DNA of 34,686 nucleotides, taken from Bryobacterales bacterium. GTDB lineage: Bacteria > Acidobacteriota > Terriglobia > Bryobacterales > UBA6623. Location: contig JAJDZN010000043.1 in the NCBI GenBank assembly GCA_022824585.1, forward strand, positions 1-34,686, written 5' to 3'. Under the pieces are notes generated by a model. The model searched no databases. It saw only the letters and a list, made by a program, of their open reading frames with translations, and was not told the origin of the DNA. The translations under genes and the position numbers were made by a program. This document shows positions 1 through 7,764 of the stretch, in pieces; within the stretch, counting starts at the first letter, position 1, and each line of letters starts with the position of its first letter.

Positions 1-835
1 GCGAAGTCTTACCGTAGGGATCCAGCACGTAGGGATCGGAGCCATCGCTGCCGACGGTGAACATGCGCGTGCCGAACCGGCCCCGCCCGTCGGCGGCCCG
101 CCAGCGATGCAAGAAGATCAGGCGCGATCCGTCGGGTGAGACCAGCAGGTGGTTGAAGTAGTGCTTCATGCCGGCGGTCTCAGCATGCGGGTTCGGGATC
201 GCTGCGGCCTCGGCTACCGAGATCAGCAGCTCTCTCTCGCCAGTGGCGAGGTCCACCTTCCATATGCCGACATCATCCGGAGCCAGCACGCCGGAGTTTG
301 GATCTGGGATGCCGACGTAGCCGTAGCCGGGTCGCGTGTCGTTGAGCCTGCGGAAATCGGCCGCGACGGCCCAAGCGCCGTCAGGAGAAAGCGCGTAGAT
401 GGCGGACGGGATCGTGCGCATCGTGCCGCTCTTCACGTCTAGGATGCGGCTGACGTAGGCATCGCCTTCGCGGTCGTTCCAGATGATCTCGCTGGACGAG
501 CCGGGAATCCACTGCAGCATACAGCCCTGCTGCCATCCCCAAGCCGTGCTGCTGCCCAAGTCGTTCCAACGGTCGCCATCCTCGAGATCGACCATGCCGA
601 TACGGATCTCATCGTCGGCCTGCGGAGAGCGGCGTTCGAAATCGACTTCCATACCCAGCACCAAGCGGTTCGCGGGATCGAACTCGAGCTTGTCGTAGTA
701 GCCGAACCAATGATGCTTCGGCCCATGTGTCAGAGTTCTAACTGGCGGCAGCTTTACAGTCGCTTTCGTCCCACAAGCGGTCGCTACGCTCGCCGAACAG
801 GCGGCGATAAATTCGCGGCGCGTGTGTCCCAGCAT
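1..835 (-). CDS. Secreted WD40/TolB-like beta-propeller protein (oligogalacturonate-lyase-like), C-terminus outside window
   Basis: The gene runs off the left edge, so only the first 278 codons are visible and no stop is present. The start is the ATG at 835, preceded by an extended -10 element. Residues 1-20 look like a Tat or lipoprotein leader: a TRREF twin-arginine-like motif, then an Ala/Ser/Cys-rich stretch ending in TACG. Propeller-blade signatures follow, such as ALSPDGAW near residue 120 and LLVSPDGSRLIFLHRW near residue 245, typical of PD40/TolB-like propellers and of the oligogalacturonate lyase family. An early HHWFGYYDK stretch and a later HYFNHLLVSPDGSR stretch fit a substrate face. 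Family placement is by motif recall only; it could equally be a non-catalytic exported propeller. The neighbouring sialidase-like and DapA-like exported genes on the same strand suggest a carbohydrate or acid-sugar catabolic setting, which is inference. Confidence 0.75.
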   Translation of the reverse strand, partial: MLGHTRREFIAACSASVATACGTKATVKLPPVRTLTHGPKHHWFGYYDKLEFDPANRLVLGMEVDFERRSPQADDEIRIGMVDLEDGDRWNDLGSSTAWGWQQGCMLQWIPGSSSEIIWNDREGDAYVSRILDVKSGTMRTIPSAIYALSPDGAWAVAADFRRLNDTRPGYGYVGIPDPNSGVLAPDDVGIWKVDLATGERELLISVAEAAAIPNPHAETAGMKHYFNHLLVSPDGSRLIFLHRWRAADGRGRFGTRMFTVGSDGSDPYVLDPYGKTS

Positions 836-843
836 CCGCGACT

Positions 844-852
844 ACAGTAGCA
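844..852 (-). promoter_or_regulatory. Extended -10 promoter element for the propeller gene
   Basis: On the minus strand the sequence reads TGCTACTGT, an extended -10 (TGN plus TACTGT). It ends 8 bases before the ATG at 835, so the predicted transcript would begin about 2 bases before the start codon. No clear -35 is visible. The same motif recurs upstream of several other genes in the window. Confidence 0.45.
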
Positions 853-927
853 CCGCGAGTCGGAATAGGGTGATTGTCGGACGGATTTAGAAACGAGCTA
901 CTTGAGGTGAGGGAAGGAGGGGGTAGC

Positions 928-946
928 AGGGGGACGTAGCCCCCCT
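928..946. repeat. G/C-tract hairpin in a low-complexity stretch
   Basis: Arms AGGGGG and CCCCCT flank a 7-base loop containing ACGTAG. The hairpin sits in a purine-rich stretch (about 903-960) that replaces the expected continuation of the neighbouring NHL-propeller gene. The form resembles short dispersed extragenic repeats, but only one copy was noticed in this window, so repeat status is unproven. Confidence 0.35.
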
Positions 947-957
947 TGTTAGAGGTT

Positions 958-1183
958 AGAGAAGTGGGTCGAACTCCATCACCGGGCGCGCCCCGCGGTG
1001 GAACAGGAAGATATTTCCCTCCGCCGTAGTGGCGACCGCTGCGACCTCGCTCTAGTGCCACGGTGCGGGCGTGCCGGCCGCCATCGTGGCGGGAAGCGGC
1101 CATTCGACTTCTCTGAGCCCCTGCTGGGAAGTCGCCAAGCAAGCGGCCGCGACAGCGAGAAGGCATCAGCGAACCGAGCGCAT
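958..1183 (-). pseudogene. Remnant of an exported NHL/six-bladed beta-propeller gene
   Basis: From the ATG at 1183 one frame gives a signal-peptide-like leader (LLAVAAACLATSQQG) and then the start of an NHL-type propeller: a WPLP segment, SEVAAVATTAEGNIF and LFHRGARPVMEFDP. The GNIFLFHRG...VMEFD pattern is highly typical of NHL/PAL-like six-bladed propellers. The frame carries TGA at codon 6 and TAG at codon 44, both explicable as single C-to-T changes, and a TAA at codon 76 just where homology ends. About three quarters or more of a normal gene is missing. The start lies 11 bases after the stop of the upstream DapA-like gene, so this was probably the next gene of that operon. Confidence 0.7.
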
Positions 1184-1194
1184 CGTAAGTCCAG

Positions 1195-2196
1195 TCAGGC
1201 CCTCAAGTACGGCTTGAGAGCCGCGAAGTTGTGCTCGATTTCCGCCACCGCCTCCCGCGAGTAGACGTAGTCGCCGCGTCGGGACGCCGTGGTCTTGAAG
1301 ACGCCGCGGCGCTTCATCATGTACGACCGCAGCCCGGGAATGGCTTGCTCGAGGTTGGTCATTAGCAACAGCTTGCTGTACACCTCGCGAACCTCGTCGC
1401 GCTTGCCCGCCAGGTGCAGCTCCCAGAGCTGCGCGTAAACGTCGCCGTACATCGGACCGCCAGTCAGCGTGCCGTCCATTCCCAAGCGCATCTCGTAGCT
1501 CCATCCACGGGCGCGGAAAGCGCCGAGGATGATCTTGATCGCCCCGGGGCGATGCTTCGCCATCGCCTTCATGCGCTCGATAGCCGTCGCTACGCTTTGG
1601 TATTCCTCCTTCAGGTAGCCGAAGTTGTCGAATTTGCCGCCCATTTCCACAATGAACTCGACGGTCGGCTCCACCTTCGGCGATCCGCCGGCTGTCTGGA
1701 TGAACACCGGGCGCCGAGCGACCTTGCAGAGTTCGCTGTAGTACTCGCGGTAGTCGTCGAGTGATTGCGCCCGTGTTGGCGGGATGGCGATGACAGCGTC
1801 CGGCTCCAGATCCTCAGCGCGCCGGGCGAACTCAAGCATAGACGGAGTGTCTTCCGCCTGCACGCCGAGGACGAGGGCCGGCTTGCGCCCCTTGGCGGCC
1901 TTGGCAATGACTTCCATGCCGCGCATCCGCTCGCGTTTTGAGAGATAGCCCAGGTCGCTGGCGTTTTGGGGCCAGACCATGCCTTGGACGCCGCAACGGT
2001 CCAGGAACTCGACTTCGGCCTCGAGGTCGCTGTAGTCGATCGCCTTGCTCGCCGTGTACGGCGTTGCCAGAATCATGAACGCCCCGCGCAGGGACTTCTC
2101 TGCCAATGCGGCCGCGGTCCGTCCCGGCGATGCCAGCGCAGCGGAGGCGAGGAGCCCGAAGCTGTCGCGACGAGTGAACCGGGCAGGGCGGGCCAT
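1195..2196 (-). CDS. Tat-exported dihydrodipicolinate synthase/N-acetylneuraminate lyase (DapA) family protein
   Basis: This 333-residue protein begins with a twin-arginine signal (TRRDSFGLLASAA, residues 8-20) and then a DapA-type TIM barrel from about residue 36 (GAFMILATPYT). The Schiff-base lysine of the family is plausibly K196 in FGYLKEE. The usual active-site tyrosine position (PYY in DapA and NanA) reads IPPTR near residue 140, and the usual GTTGE loop is replaced by PQNASDLGYL, so the substrate is probably not that of DapA or NanA. Export is unusual for this family. The gene lies between a sialidase-like gene and a dead propeller gene on the same strand, suggesting acid-sugar or keto-acid catabolism outside the cytoplasm. 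That role is inference; the exact reaction is unknown. Confidence 0.85.
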   Translation of the reverse strand: MARPARFTRRDSFGLLASAALASPGRTAAALAEKSLRGAFMILATPYTASKAIDYSDLEAEVEFLDRCGVQGMVWPQNASDLGYLSKRERMRGMEVIAKAAKGRKPALVLGVQAEDTPSMLEFARRAEDLEPDAVIAIPPTRAQSLDDYREYYSELCKVARRPVFIQTAGGSPKVEPTVEFIVEMGGKFDNFGYLKEEYQSVATAIERMKAMAKHRPGAIKIILGAFRARGWSYEMRLGMDGTLTGGPMYGDVYAQLWELHLAGKRDEVREVYSKLLLMTNLEQAIPGLRSYMMKRRGVFKTTASRRGDYVYSREAVAEIEHNFAALKPYLRA

Positions 2197-2212
2197 GGCG
2201 GGCTCCGAGGTG

Positions 2213-2220
2213 ATTGTAGC
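2213..2220 (-). promoter_or_regulatory. -10 promoter element for the exported DapA-like gene
   Basis: The minus strand reads GCTACAAT, with a good -10 hexamer TACAAT ending 16 bases before the ATG at 2196. This gives a predicted leader of about 10 bases. No convincing -35 was found. Confidence 0.45.
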
Positions 2221-2352
2221 GCCGTACGATCCCTTCGGTCTCGTGCCGCTCCCCGAATGCCACTACGGGCAACCCTCGGTGCCGGTCACCCCGGCGCCCG
2301 CCGGATCGAGTTGTCGCCGACCGGGCGTCGCGTCTTACAGGGTCTGCCGCGT

Positions 2353-3528
2353 CTACCCGGAAACGCTCCACGTGGCCTGGCGCAGGACAGCGTAGGGCGA
2401 GCCCGCCATTCTTTCGTACCAAATCGTGACGAGCGAACCATCGTCCAGTTCGACCGTGGAGGGGTAGCCTAGGTCTCCGCCTTCCCCATCGTCGGAGAGC
2501 GTCATTGGCCCGGACCAAGAAGCTCCGCTGTCTTCGCTCAACCGGGCTTGATTGCCAAACGGCTGGCGCCTGTGTCCATAGCTCATCAACAGTCGCCCGT
2601 CGCGCAACCGCAACAGGTGCGAAGGCAGGCCCCAAACACCGGTCGCATGCGGGGTGGACCATGTGAGCCCGCCATCATCGGACTCCGTCTGGAGGATCTC
2701 GCGCTCGTTGGACTTGTTGTGGTTGCGGATTTGGGCGACCAACCGCCCGTCGGTCGCCTCGACAATGTGAAGCTCGTGGTATTCGGCGAAGTCGTCCCTG
2801 CCCCGCGTCGGGATCTCGGCAAGCCAGCGCCAGGTCATGCCGTCGTCGCGGGAATCCGCAACGCCGATCCGCCGCTCCTCGTGCCAGAGACGCTTCCCGG
2901 CATAAATGATTCGTCCGTCGGAAAGCGCGATCGGACCGTGCGGGCTGTTCACGGGCACGCGGTAGGGAGCGGACCACGTCACGCCTGCATCGGTCGAGCG
3001 CAGCATCCAGGTACCCAGCATCTGCTCGCGCTCGGCGGCCGGCATGCGCGCGTGCGCGGATTGCCAAGCGGAGATCCTCTCCGCGGTCCAATCCGTGAAG
3101 CGGTCACTCGTGCCTGCCTCGGCTTGGTTGAGGTACTCGACGTAGGCCAGCGACGTGAACGTCGTGACGAGCAATGACCCTTCCGCCGTCTCGCACACTC
3201 CGGCGTCCCGGTCGTCAATGGCCGAGTGCGTCAGGATTCTCGGCCAGCTCCAGGATTCGCCTCCGTCCCTGGACCGCATCATTTCCACCCAGCCGAACGG
3301 GCACACATGCCCTTGCCTGCCCCCCGAGCAAACGACAATGAGCTCGCCGTTCGAACGTCTCGCTACGGTGGGCCAGCCGTGGTAGAGATCCGGGCGCTTG
3401 CTGATTGTCCGGACTCGGATCACCCTTGCTGCGGGACTGGCGGCAGACGCGGCACAGCTCGCGATGCAGCCTGCACCCGTGGCGAGGGTTCGGATTAGCT
3501 CCCGACGCGTGCTCGGAGGCTTGAACAC
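2353..3528 (-). CDS. Exported BNR/Asp-box sialidase-family protein
   Basis: The frame is open to 3660, but the sequence before 3528 is not protein-like and overlaps the divergent sulfatase region. I take the GTG at 3528, which gives a leader with RREL and LATGAGCIASCAASAAS. The mature part is a sialidase-type six-bladed propeller with several Asp boxes (S-x-D-x-G-x-x-W): SRDGGESW, STDAGVTW, SRDDGMTW, a variant ESDDGGLTW, and SEDSGASW. An N-terminal GWPTVARRSNGEL segment matches the start of many BNR repeat exo-sialidase-like proteins, though a canonical FRIP motif is not obvious. Known relatives cleave sialic acid or act on other glycans, and many are of unknown specificity. Its stop lies 156 bases upstream of the DapA-like gene, which has its own -10 element. 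Confidence 0.82.
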   Translation of the reverse strand: MFKPPSTRRELIRTLATGAGCIASCAASAASPAARVIRVRTISKRPDLYHGWPTVARRSNGELIVVCSGGRQGHVCPFGWVEMMRSRDGGESWSWPRILTHSAIDDRDAGVCETAEGSLLVTTFTSLAYVEYLNQAEAGTSDRFTDWTAERISAWQSAHARMPAAEREQMLGTWMLRSTDAGVTWSAPYRVPVNSPHGPIALSDGRIIYAGKRLWHEERRIGVADSRDDGMTWRWLAEIPTRGRDDFAEYHELHIVEATDGRLVAQIRNHNKSNEREILQTESDDGGLTWSTPHATGVWGLPSHLLRLRDGRLLMSYGHRRQPFGNQARLSEDSGASWSGPMTLSDDGEGGDLGYPSTVELDDGSLVTIWYERMAGSPYAVLRQATWSVSG

Positions 3529-3667
3529 GACAAAGAGCTTATCGGATTCGGAACTCCGATTGCCCGACCCGCTCTCGCTGCCGTAGCCGCAGCCACGGAA
3601 GTACCGGCGGGGCGGGGCGTGCCGCTCCGGATGCCGGCAACGCGGAATGCGGGCCCGCATTCCTGGG

Positions 3668-3676
3668 TGCTACGAT
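3668..3676 (+). promoter_or_regulatory. Extended -10 promoter element for the sulfatase gene
   Basis: TGCTACGAT is an extended -10 whose predicted transcription start falls near 3683. This lies downstream of the ATG at 3647 and supports the GTG at 3701 as the real start. Confidence 0.4.
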
Positions 3677-3700
3677 TGGCTCGGCCCCGGCGCCTGGACC

Positions 3701-5041
3701 GTGCCAGACCGAGTTCCGAACATTCTCTTCCTGCACGTCGATCAGATGCACGCGGACGCTGTCTCTGCATTCGGCTCGCGATATTGCGCCACACCGGCAA
3801 TCGACCGCTTGGTTGCGGATGGCGTCTCGTTTCGCCGTGCGTACGCGGCCCAGCCGGTCTGCTGCCCCGCGCGGGCAAGCTGGTTCACTGGACGGACGCC
3901 GCTCGAACATGGGGTGCTGACCAACGCCGTTCCGATCAATCCCGAATTGCCCGACCTGGGCCAATGGTTGCGCGAGCACGGCGACCACGAAACGGTCTAC
4001 GCCGGGAAATGGCACATTCCTGGACGTAACGTAGCGGACAGCTTCGACTACCTGCACCCCGGAACGGGCATGGGAGAGATCGGCGACGGCGATGTCGGAC
4101 GTGCCGGTGCGGCATTCCTGCGCAACCGGACATCGGAGCGGCCGTTTTTCCTTTCGATCGGCTTCCTCAACCCGCACGACTGTTGCTACACCTGCGGCGC
4201 GGGCGGCGGCGTAGGAAAGTTCAGCTACGCCTCATCGATCGAGGGCGAGTTGCCCCCGCTTCCCGAAAACTTCGATCCGGATCTGCCCTGGCTGTCGGGC
4301 GAGCAGCGCAGCCGCGTCGGCCATTGGAGTGAACTGGACTGGCGCTATTACATCTACTCCTGCTACCGGCAGACCGAAATGGCCGACGCGCACGTCGGCT
4401 TGGTCTACGACGCGCTTCGCCGTTCGCGCTTCGCCGATAACACGCTCGTGCTGTTCGCGGCCGACCATGGCGAGGGGATGGGGCATCACGGCCGCATCCT
4501 CAAGAACTTCTTGGAGGAGGAGTCCTGGCGCGTTCCCACCATCATGGTCCCCCCGGGTCCGGTCCGCGAGCGCTCGGAAGAGGACCGGCTCGTTTCCAGC
4601 CTCGATATCCCGGCTACGATTTGCGACTACGCCGGGGTCCCGCCGCTCCCCGCCGCCGACGTGGGCCGCAGCTTGCGGTCGCTAGCCGGGGGCGACCCAT
4701 CCGGCTGGCGGACTTACGTGTTTGGCGAAACCGAGCATTCGGCGGCGGTGCAAGACGGCCGCTGGAAGGCGATCTTCTATCCGCGATCGCCAACTCGGAT
4801 GTTCGATCTGGCGGATGACCCCCTCGAGACTCGCAACCTCGCGGCGTCACCCGCTCACAAAGCGGAGCTCGGCCGGTTGGCGGAGACCCTGCGGGGCTAC
4901 GTCCGCGGCCGAGCGGTCTACTCCAGGCTCGGCGAGGACGCGCCGGGTGTCGACCGCAGCGGACAGACCCGCAAGGAGCGGTTGCGCAAGGCTCGGATTT
5001 GGTACGAGAGCATTGCCGCGGGGTCCGGGTTGACGGGATGA
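3701..5041 (+). CDS. Type I sulfatase (alkaline phosphatase superfamily)
   Basis: The frame is open from an ATG at 3647, but the GTG at 3701 directly precedes the conserved beta-strand VPNILFLHVDQMHAD and lies downstream of a promoter-like element, so I use it. The sulfatase signature C-x-P-x-R appears as CCPAR (residues 54-58), where C54 would be converted to formylglycine, followed by ASWFTG. A GKWH motif and an ADHGEGMGHHG metal/substrate motif are also present. The C-terminus has the usual FDLADDPLETRNLA element. No signal peptide is visible from either start, which is odd for a sulfatase and suggests a cytoplasmic enzyme or a missed upstream start. The gene overlaps the next one by ATGA, so the two are translationally coupled. 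The sulfate-ester substrate is unknown. Confidence 0.88.
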   Translation: MPDRVPNILFLHVDQMHADAVSAFGSRYCATPAIDRLVADGVSFRRAYAAQPVCCPARASWFTGRTPLEHGVLTNAVPINPELPDLGQWLREHGDHETVYAGKWHIPGRNVADSFDYLHPGTGMGEIGDGDVGRAGAAFLRNRTSERPFFLSIGFLNPHDCCYTCGAGGGVGKFSYASSIEGELPPLPENFDPDLPWLSGEQRSRVGHWSELDWRYYIYSCYRQTEMADAHVGLVYDALRRSRFADNTLVLFAADHGEGMGHHGRILKNFLEEESWRVPTIMVPPGPVRERSEEDRLVSSLDIPATICDYAGVPPLPAADVGRSLRSLAGGDPSGWRTYVFGETEHSAAVQDGRWKAIFYPRSPTRMFDLADDPLETRNLAASPAHKAELGRLAETLRGYVRGRAVYSRLGEDAPGVDRSGQTRKERLRKARIWYESIAAGSGLTG

Positions 5042-5829
5042 GCGGGTCGACAAGGCGAGACGCGCTGGGACTGGCCGGGGCAGTCGCCTCGCTCGCGGCC
5101 GCTGGTCGCCTACCTTTGCTAGGCGCTCCCGCTGGCCTGCCGGTCGGGCTATCGCCCGTCCAGGGCTTTCTGCAACGACATGCGCCGTCCGGCCAAGCGT
5201 CCCGGGGCCCTTCCCAACAGTACGCGGTCCTGCGGTGGCGAACGACAGACCCGCGCACCGGCGAGACTACCAATCAGGAAATCGGCAGGCTGGAACTGCA
5301 TGTTGAGCGCCAAGCGGACCAAGTGGTTGTGAAAGTGATGCAAACCACTCGCTACTCCAAGCCCCGGAACCGCCTCGAGGCGGAAATCGTCTGCAGTCCC
5401 GATCCGCTTCTGCCGCTTAGGAGCTGGAAGCTCGACAGCACGGTCGACGAACGCGACGACCTTCGGTACGCGATATCGGGTCGGCGCGACGGGGACACGG
5501 TCCGCATCAAGGATGGCATGTCGGAGCGGGTCTTCGATGTCGCGGGGCCGCTGGTTTCTCAATGGACGCTGGCGCTCGCGACCGGTGCCGGTCCTCCGCC
5601 GCGGACGCGCTGCGGATTGCTCGAGGATCTGCTCTTGTACAAGCCGGACCAACGCCTGGTCGCGGAAGCGACGGTCGAAGTGCCGTTCTTGGACGGTGCG
5701 CACCAACTCCGGTGCTGCTCGCAACGCGGCCCGGCGGTGCTGCCCATCCACTACTTCGCGGACGCGCGCGGACGGACGCAGCTTGTCACGCAGGGGGCTT
5801 TGGCGTGGGCCCTGGCTGAATCATCGTAA
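5038..5829 (+). CDS. Tat-exported protein of unknown function, coupled to the sulfatase
   Basis: The start is the ATG at 5038 within the ATGA overlap with the sulfatase stop; the longer frame to 4999 lies inside the sulfatase. The N-terminus is a twin-arginine leader (STRRDALGLAGAVASLAAAG). The mature protein of about 230 residues is beta-rich, with a segment RLELHVERQADQVVVKV and a C-terminal AVLPIHYFADARGRTQLV stretch. The latter is reminiscent of DUF3108-like periplasmic proteins, whose C-terminal strand often reads as polar-Ile-Tyr-Trp/Phe-Asp-x-x-Gly-Arg. I do not recognise a catalytic motif. Coupling with the sulfatase suggests a joint process, but no specific role can be assigned. Confidence 0.75.
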   Translation: MSGSTRRDALGLAGAVASLAAAGRLPLLGAPAGLPVGLSPVQGFLQRHAPSGQASRGPSQQYAVLRWRTTDPRTGETTNQEIGRLELHVERQADQVVVKVMQTTRYSKPRNRLEAEIVCSPDPLLPLRSWKLDSTVDERDDLRYAISGRRDGDTVRIKDGMSERVFDVAGPLVSQWTLALATGAGPPPRTRCGLLEDLLLYKPDQRLVAEATVEVPFLDGAHQLRCCSQRGPAVLPIHYFADARGRTQLVTQGALAWALAESS

Positions 5830-5845
5830 CCTCCCGCCAACGGCC

Positions 5846-6742
5846 TCAGAGATTGGAGAGGAAGTCCCTCAGAGCTGCGAGGAGCGCTGCCTTCTCCTCC
5901 CTTCGAACGTTGTGTCCGGCACCGTCGATATGCACGATCCTGCCGCTCTTCAACACCGCGGCGACCGCGTCGTTCTTCTTTCGGGTTTCGTCGTCGGCGT
6001 CCGCCTTGAGGATCAACGTCGGAACCCCGATCTTCGCGAACAGCTCGGTCATCGGCGGCCTCTCCGCAAACGTGCGGTATCGATAGGCGTTGCTTGGATG
6101 GTGCAGCCGCTTCGAGGGCGCCCAGATGCGGCACTCCTCAAGTCCCCACTTGGGTGACGACTCGACGCATCCTTTGACGAGATCGTCGTAGCTTGTTTGG
6201 TTGCGTGCCAATATGCGTGCGTACACTCCCTCCACGTTCATCGTGCCGCGTCCAGTGCGAGGCGGGCGAGGCAGCAACCCGGGGTCCTCGAGCACGATCG
6301 CCCGCGCCATGTCGGGGTATTTCGCCGCGAACCAAGCGGCCGAAGAGGCGCCCATCGAATGGCCCATCACGATCGGCCTGTCGAGCTTGAGTTCGCGAAT
6401 CAGCGCCGCGACATCTTCGGCTTGCGCATCGGCTGGGTCCGATGCCTTTGCGGGATCGGACCAGCCGTGCCCGCGCGCGTCCGGAAGAACTATGTCGTAA
6501 TCAGAGGTCAGCTCCTTGGCGAGGCTCGTCCAGCATAATCCGTCGTCCGAGGATCCATGCAACATGACGAGCACCGGCTTCTCGCCCCCGGTTCGCCAGT
6601 AGTGGATTCGGATTCCGTTGGCCATCACGAAACTGTCCGTCCAGCCCTCCGGAGGCGCGGGAGGCTGCCCCTCGAGCGCGGCCATGCTGGCGGCCATTGC
6701 CACCAGCGGCAGGACAAGCGTTCGTCTCGCTATGTTTCGCAT
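5846..6742 (-). CDS. Exported alpha/beta hydrolase
   Basis: The frame is open to an ATG at 6763, but a promoter element at 6767-6775 would start transcription near 6760, so I choose the ATG at 6742. It opens a signal peptide (MRNIARRTLVLPLVAMAAS). The mature part has the oxyanion-loop HGSSDDG, the nucleophile elbow GHSMGA (Ser136 in the longer numbering), an acid residue in LKADAD (D255/D257) and a catalytic His in GAGHNV (H284). Length and motif order match the hydrolase fold used by esterases, lactonases, epoxide hydrolases and C-C hydrolases; the substrate cannot be read from sequence. It is convergent with the preceding Tat protein gene, with only 16 bases between the stops. Confidence 0.85.
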   Translation of the reverse strand: MRNIARRTLVLPLVAMAASMAALEGQPPAPPEGWTDSFVMANGIRIHYWRTGGEKPVLVMLHGSSDDGLCWTSLAKELTSDYDIVLPDARGHGWSDPAKASDPADAQAEDVAALIRELKLDRPIVMGHSMGASSAAWFAAKYPDMARAIVLEDPGLLPRPPRTGRGTMNVEGVYARILARNQTSYDDLVKGCVESSPKWGLEECRIWAPSKRLHHPSNAYRYRTFAERPPMTELFAKIGVPTLILKADADDETRKKNDAVAAVLKSGRIVHIDGAGHNVRREEKAALLAALRDFLSNL

Positions 6743-6766
6743 GGCAGTTCGCCTGGATCGCATCGT

Positions 6767-6775
6767 AGTCTAGCA
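6767..6775 (-). promoter_or_regulatory. Extended -10 promoter element for the alpha/beta hydrolase
   Basis: The minus strand reads TGCTAGACT. The predicted start of transcription is near 6760, giving an 18-base leader to the ATG at 6742 and excluding the ATG at 6763. Confidence 0.4.
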
Positions 6776-6898
6776 CTCGATGGCAGGGGGCGTTCGGTCA
6801 AGAGGGGAGGGAGTTCACATACTCAGTTAGCATTGGTTTCGCGGCAATCATAGGCAGTGACGGCGACGAATCGTGGCTGGGGAATCCGCGGGCGTCTT

Positions 6899-7348
6899 TG
6901 CCAACTTGGAGCGGTGGCCCGCACTCTGTCAATTTCCGCAACAGCACTAGCCCTGCTACTGATTTCGGCTTGCAGCCCCTCTGGAGACACAGGGCCTGAG
7001 GGATCAGCACCTGCGGCGTCGCCGCGCCAATCGTTCCAAGACGATAGCGGCCACACGGCGGCCGTGCTGTCTGACAGCACGCTCTACCTTGGCGCGATCT
7101 CGCCGACCGATCCGAATTCCCCTATAGCCGACCAGACACACTCGGCAATGCGACGGCTCGGCGAAATCCTCGGGCTGGCGGGCCTTGACTACCCACAAGT
7201 CGTCAGCTGCCATGTCGAACTCTCAGACATGGAGAACTATGCCGCGATGAACGAGGTGTACGGCAGCTACTTTCCGGAGGGCGGCTACCCCGCGAGGAAA
7301 ACTTTGGAATTTCCCTGCTTGCCGGGGGAAACTGGTGTGTTGCTGACC
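6899..7348 (+). repeat. Partial direct duplicate, upstream copy (5' part of the RidA lipoprotein gene)
   Basis: This segment matches 7943-8393 in the same orientation, starting at TTGCCAACTTGGAGCGG and ending at GTGTTGCTGACCT. Over about 144 aligned codons I count roughly 23 amino-acid differences, so the duplication is not recent. Outside these limits the two copies diverge abruptly. Confidence 0.85.
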
Positions 7349-7579
7349 TCGTACAGGTACGGATGCTGCAGGTCTCAACTCACAGAACCCGTAAGCTGTC
7401 CCGCGTCATGGGCAACCTTGATCAATGACTCCGCTGGAATGCCGAGTCCGCGGTGCAAACGCCTAATCATCTTGAGACTCAGCGGCCGCCGGCGATTCAG
7501 TACCTCATATACCCGGTTCCGACTACCGAAATACTCGACCAGATCTTTCGGCGCAAGCCCGTTCTGCTCCATGTGGTAG
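6914..7579 (+). pseudogene. Truncated RidA-domain lipoprotein gene running into antisense higA sequence
   Basis: The GTG at 6914 corresponds exactly to the start of the intact gene at 7959. It encodes a lipoprotein leader (ALALLLISACSPS) and most of one RidA domain, up to TGVLLT. After about 7348 homology stops and the frame continues, by chance, antisense across the higA remnant to a stop at 7579. A chimeric 222-residue product is possible, but it lacks the last strand of the domain and all of domains 2 and 3. It keeps an upstream region with a possible -10 (TAGCAT at 6828-6833), so it may hold the ancestral promoter of the family gene. No frameshift or stop interrupts the homologous part, so low-level function cannot be excluded. 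Confidence 0.75.
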
Positions 7580-7754
7580 CGAATGGCGGCCACCGGATCG
7601 GGCAGATCAACCGGGTAGTTGCGCGCTTCCCATGCCTCGACCAATGCCACCAAGACGTCCAAGCGGTCGCCTTCTGGCGTATCGTGCTTTGCGCTCACCA
7701 GGCGCTCGATTTCCTTGAGCGTGCGACGGTAGTCTTGATCGGTACGATTTCCAT
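7375..7754 (-). pseudogene. HigA-family antitoxin with frameshifted N-terminus
   Basis: The open part (GTG at 7698 to a stop at 7375, 107 codons) encodes a HigA-type antitoxin of XRE fold: PEGDRLDVLVALVEAWEARN, AIRYHMEQNG, then the helix-turn-helix APKDLVEYFGSRNRVYEVLN and RRPLSLKMIRRLH. Upstream, codons for DQDYRRTLKEIERL are present in the same frame, but the expected ATG (7752-7754, beginning ATG GAA ATC) is out of frame with them; several bases appear to have been lost near 7740-7748. The ATG at 7754 is 10 bases after the higB stop, the usual higBA spacing. Use of the GTG would still make a protein with an intact DNA-binding half, so residual repressor activity is possible. Confidence 0.75.
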
Positions 7755-7764
7755 GGCTCGGACC

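Noticed and set aside
738..1166. Minus-strand open frame of 142 codons
   Set aside because: It is a different frame over the dead propeller gene; the recognisable protein sequence is in the interrupted frame.
3529..3660. N-terminal extension of the sialidase frame to an ATG at 3660
   Set aside because: The extra 44 residues are Arg/Ser/Gly-rich and precede, rather than form, the export leader; they also overlap the divergent sulfatase frame.
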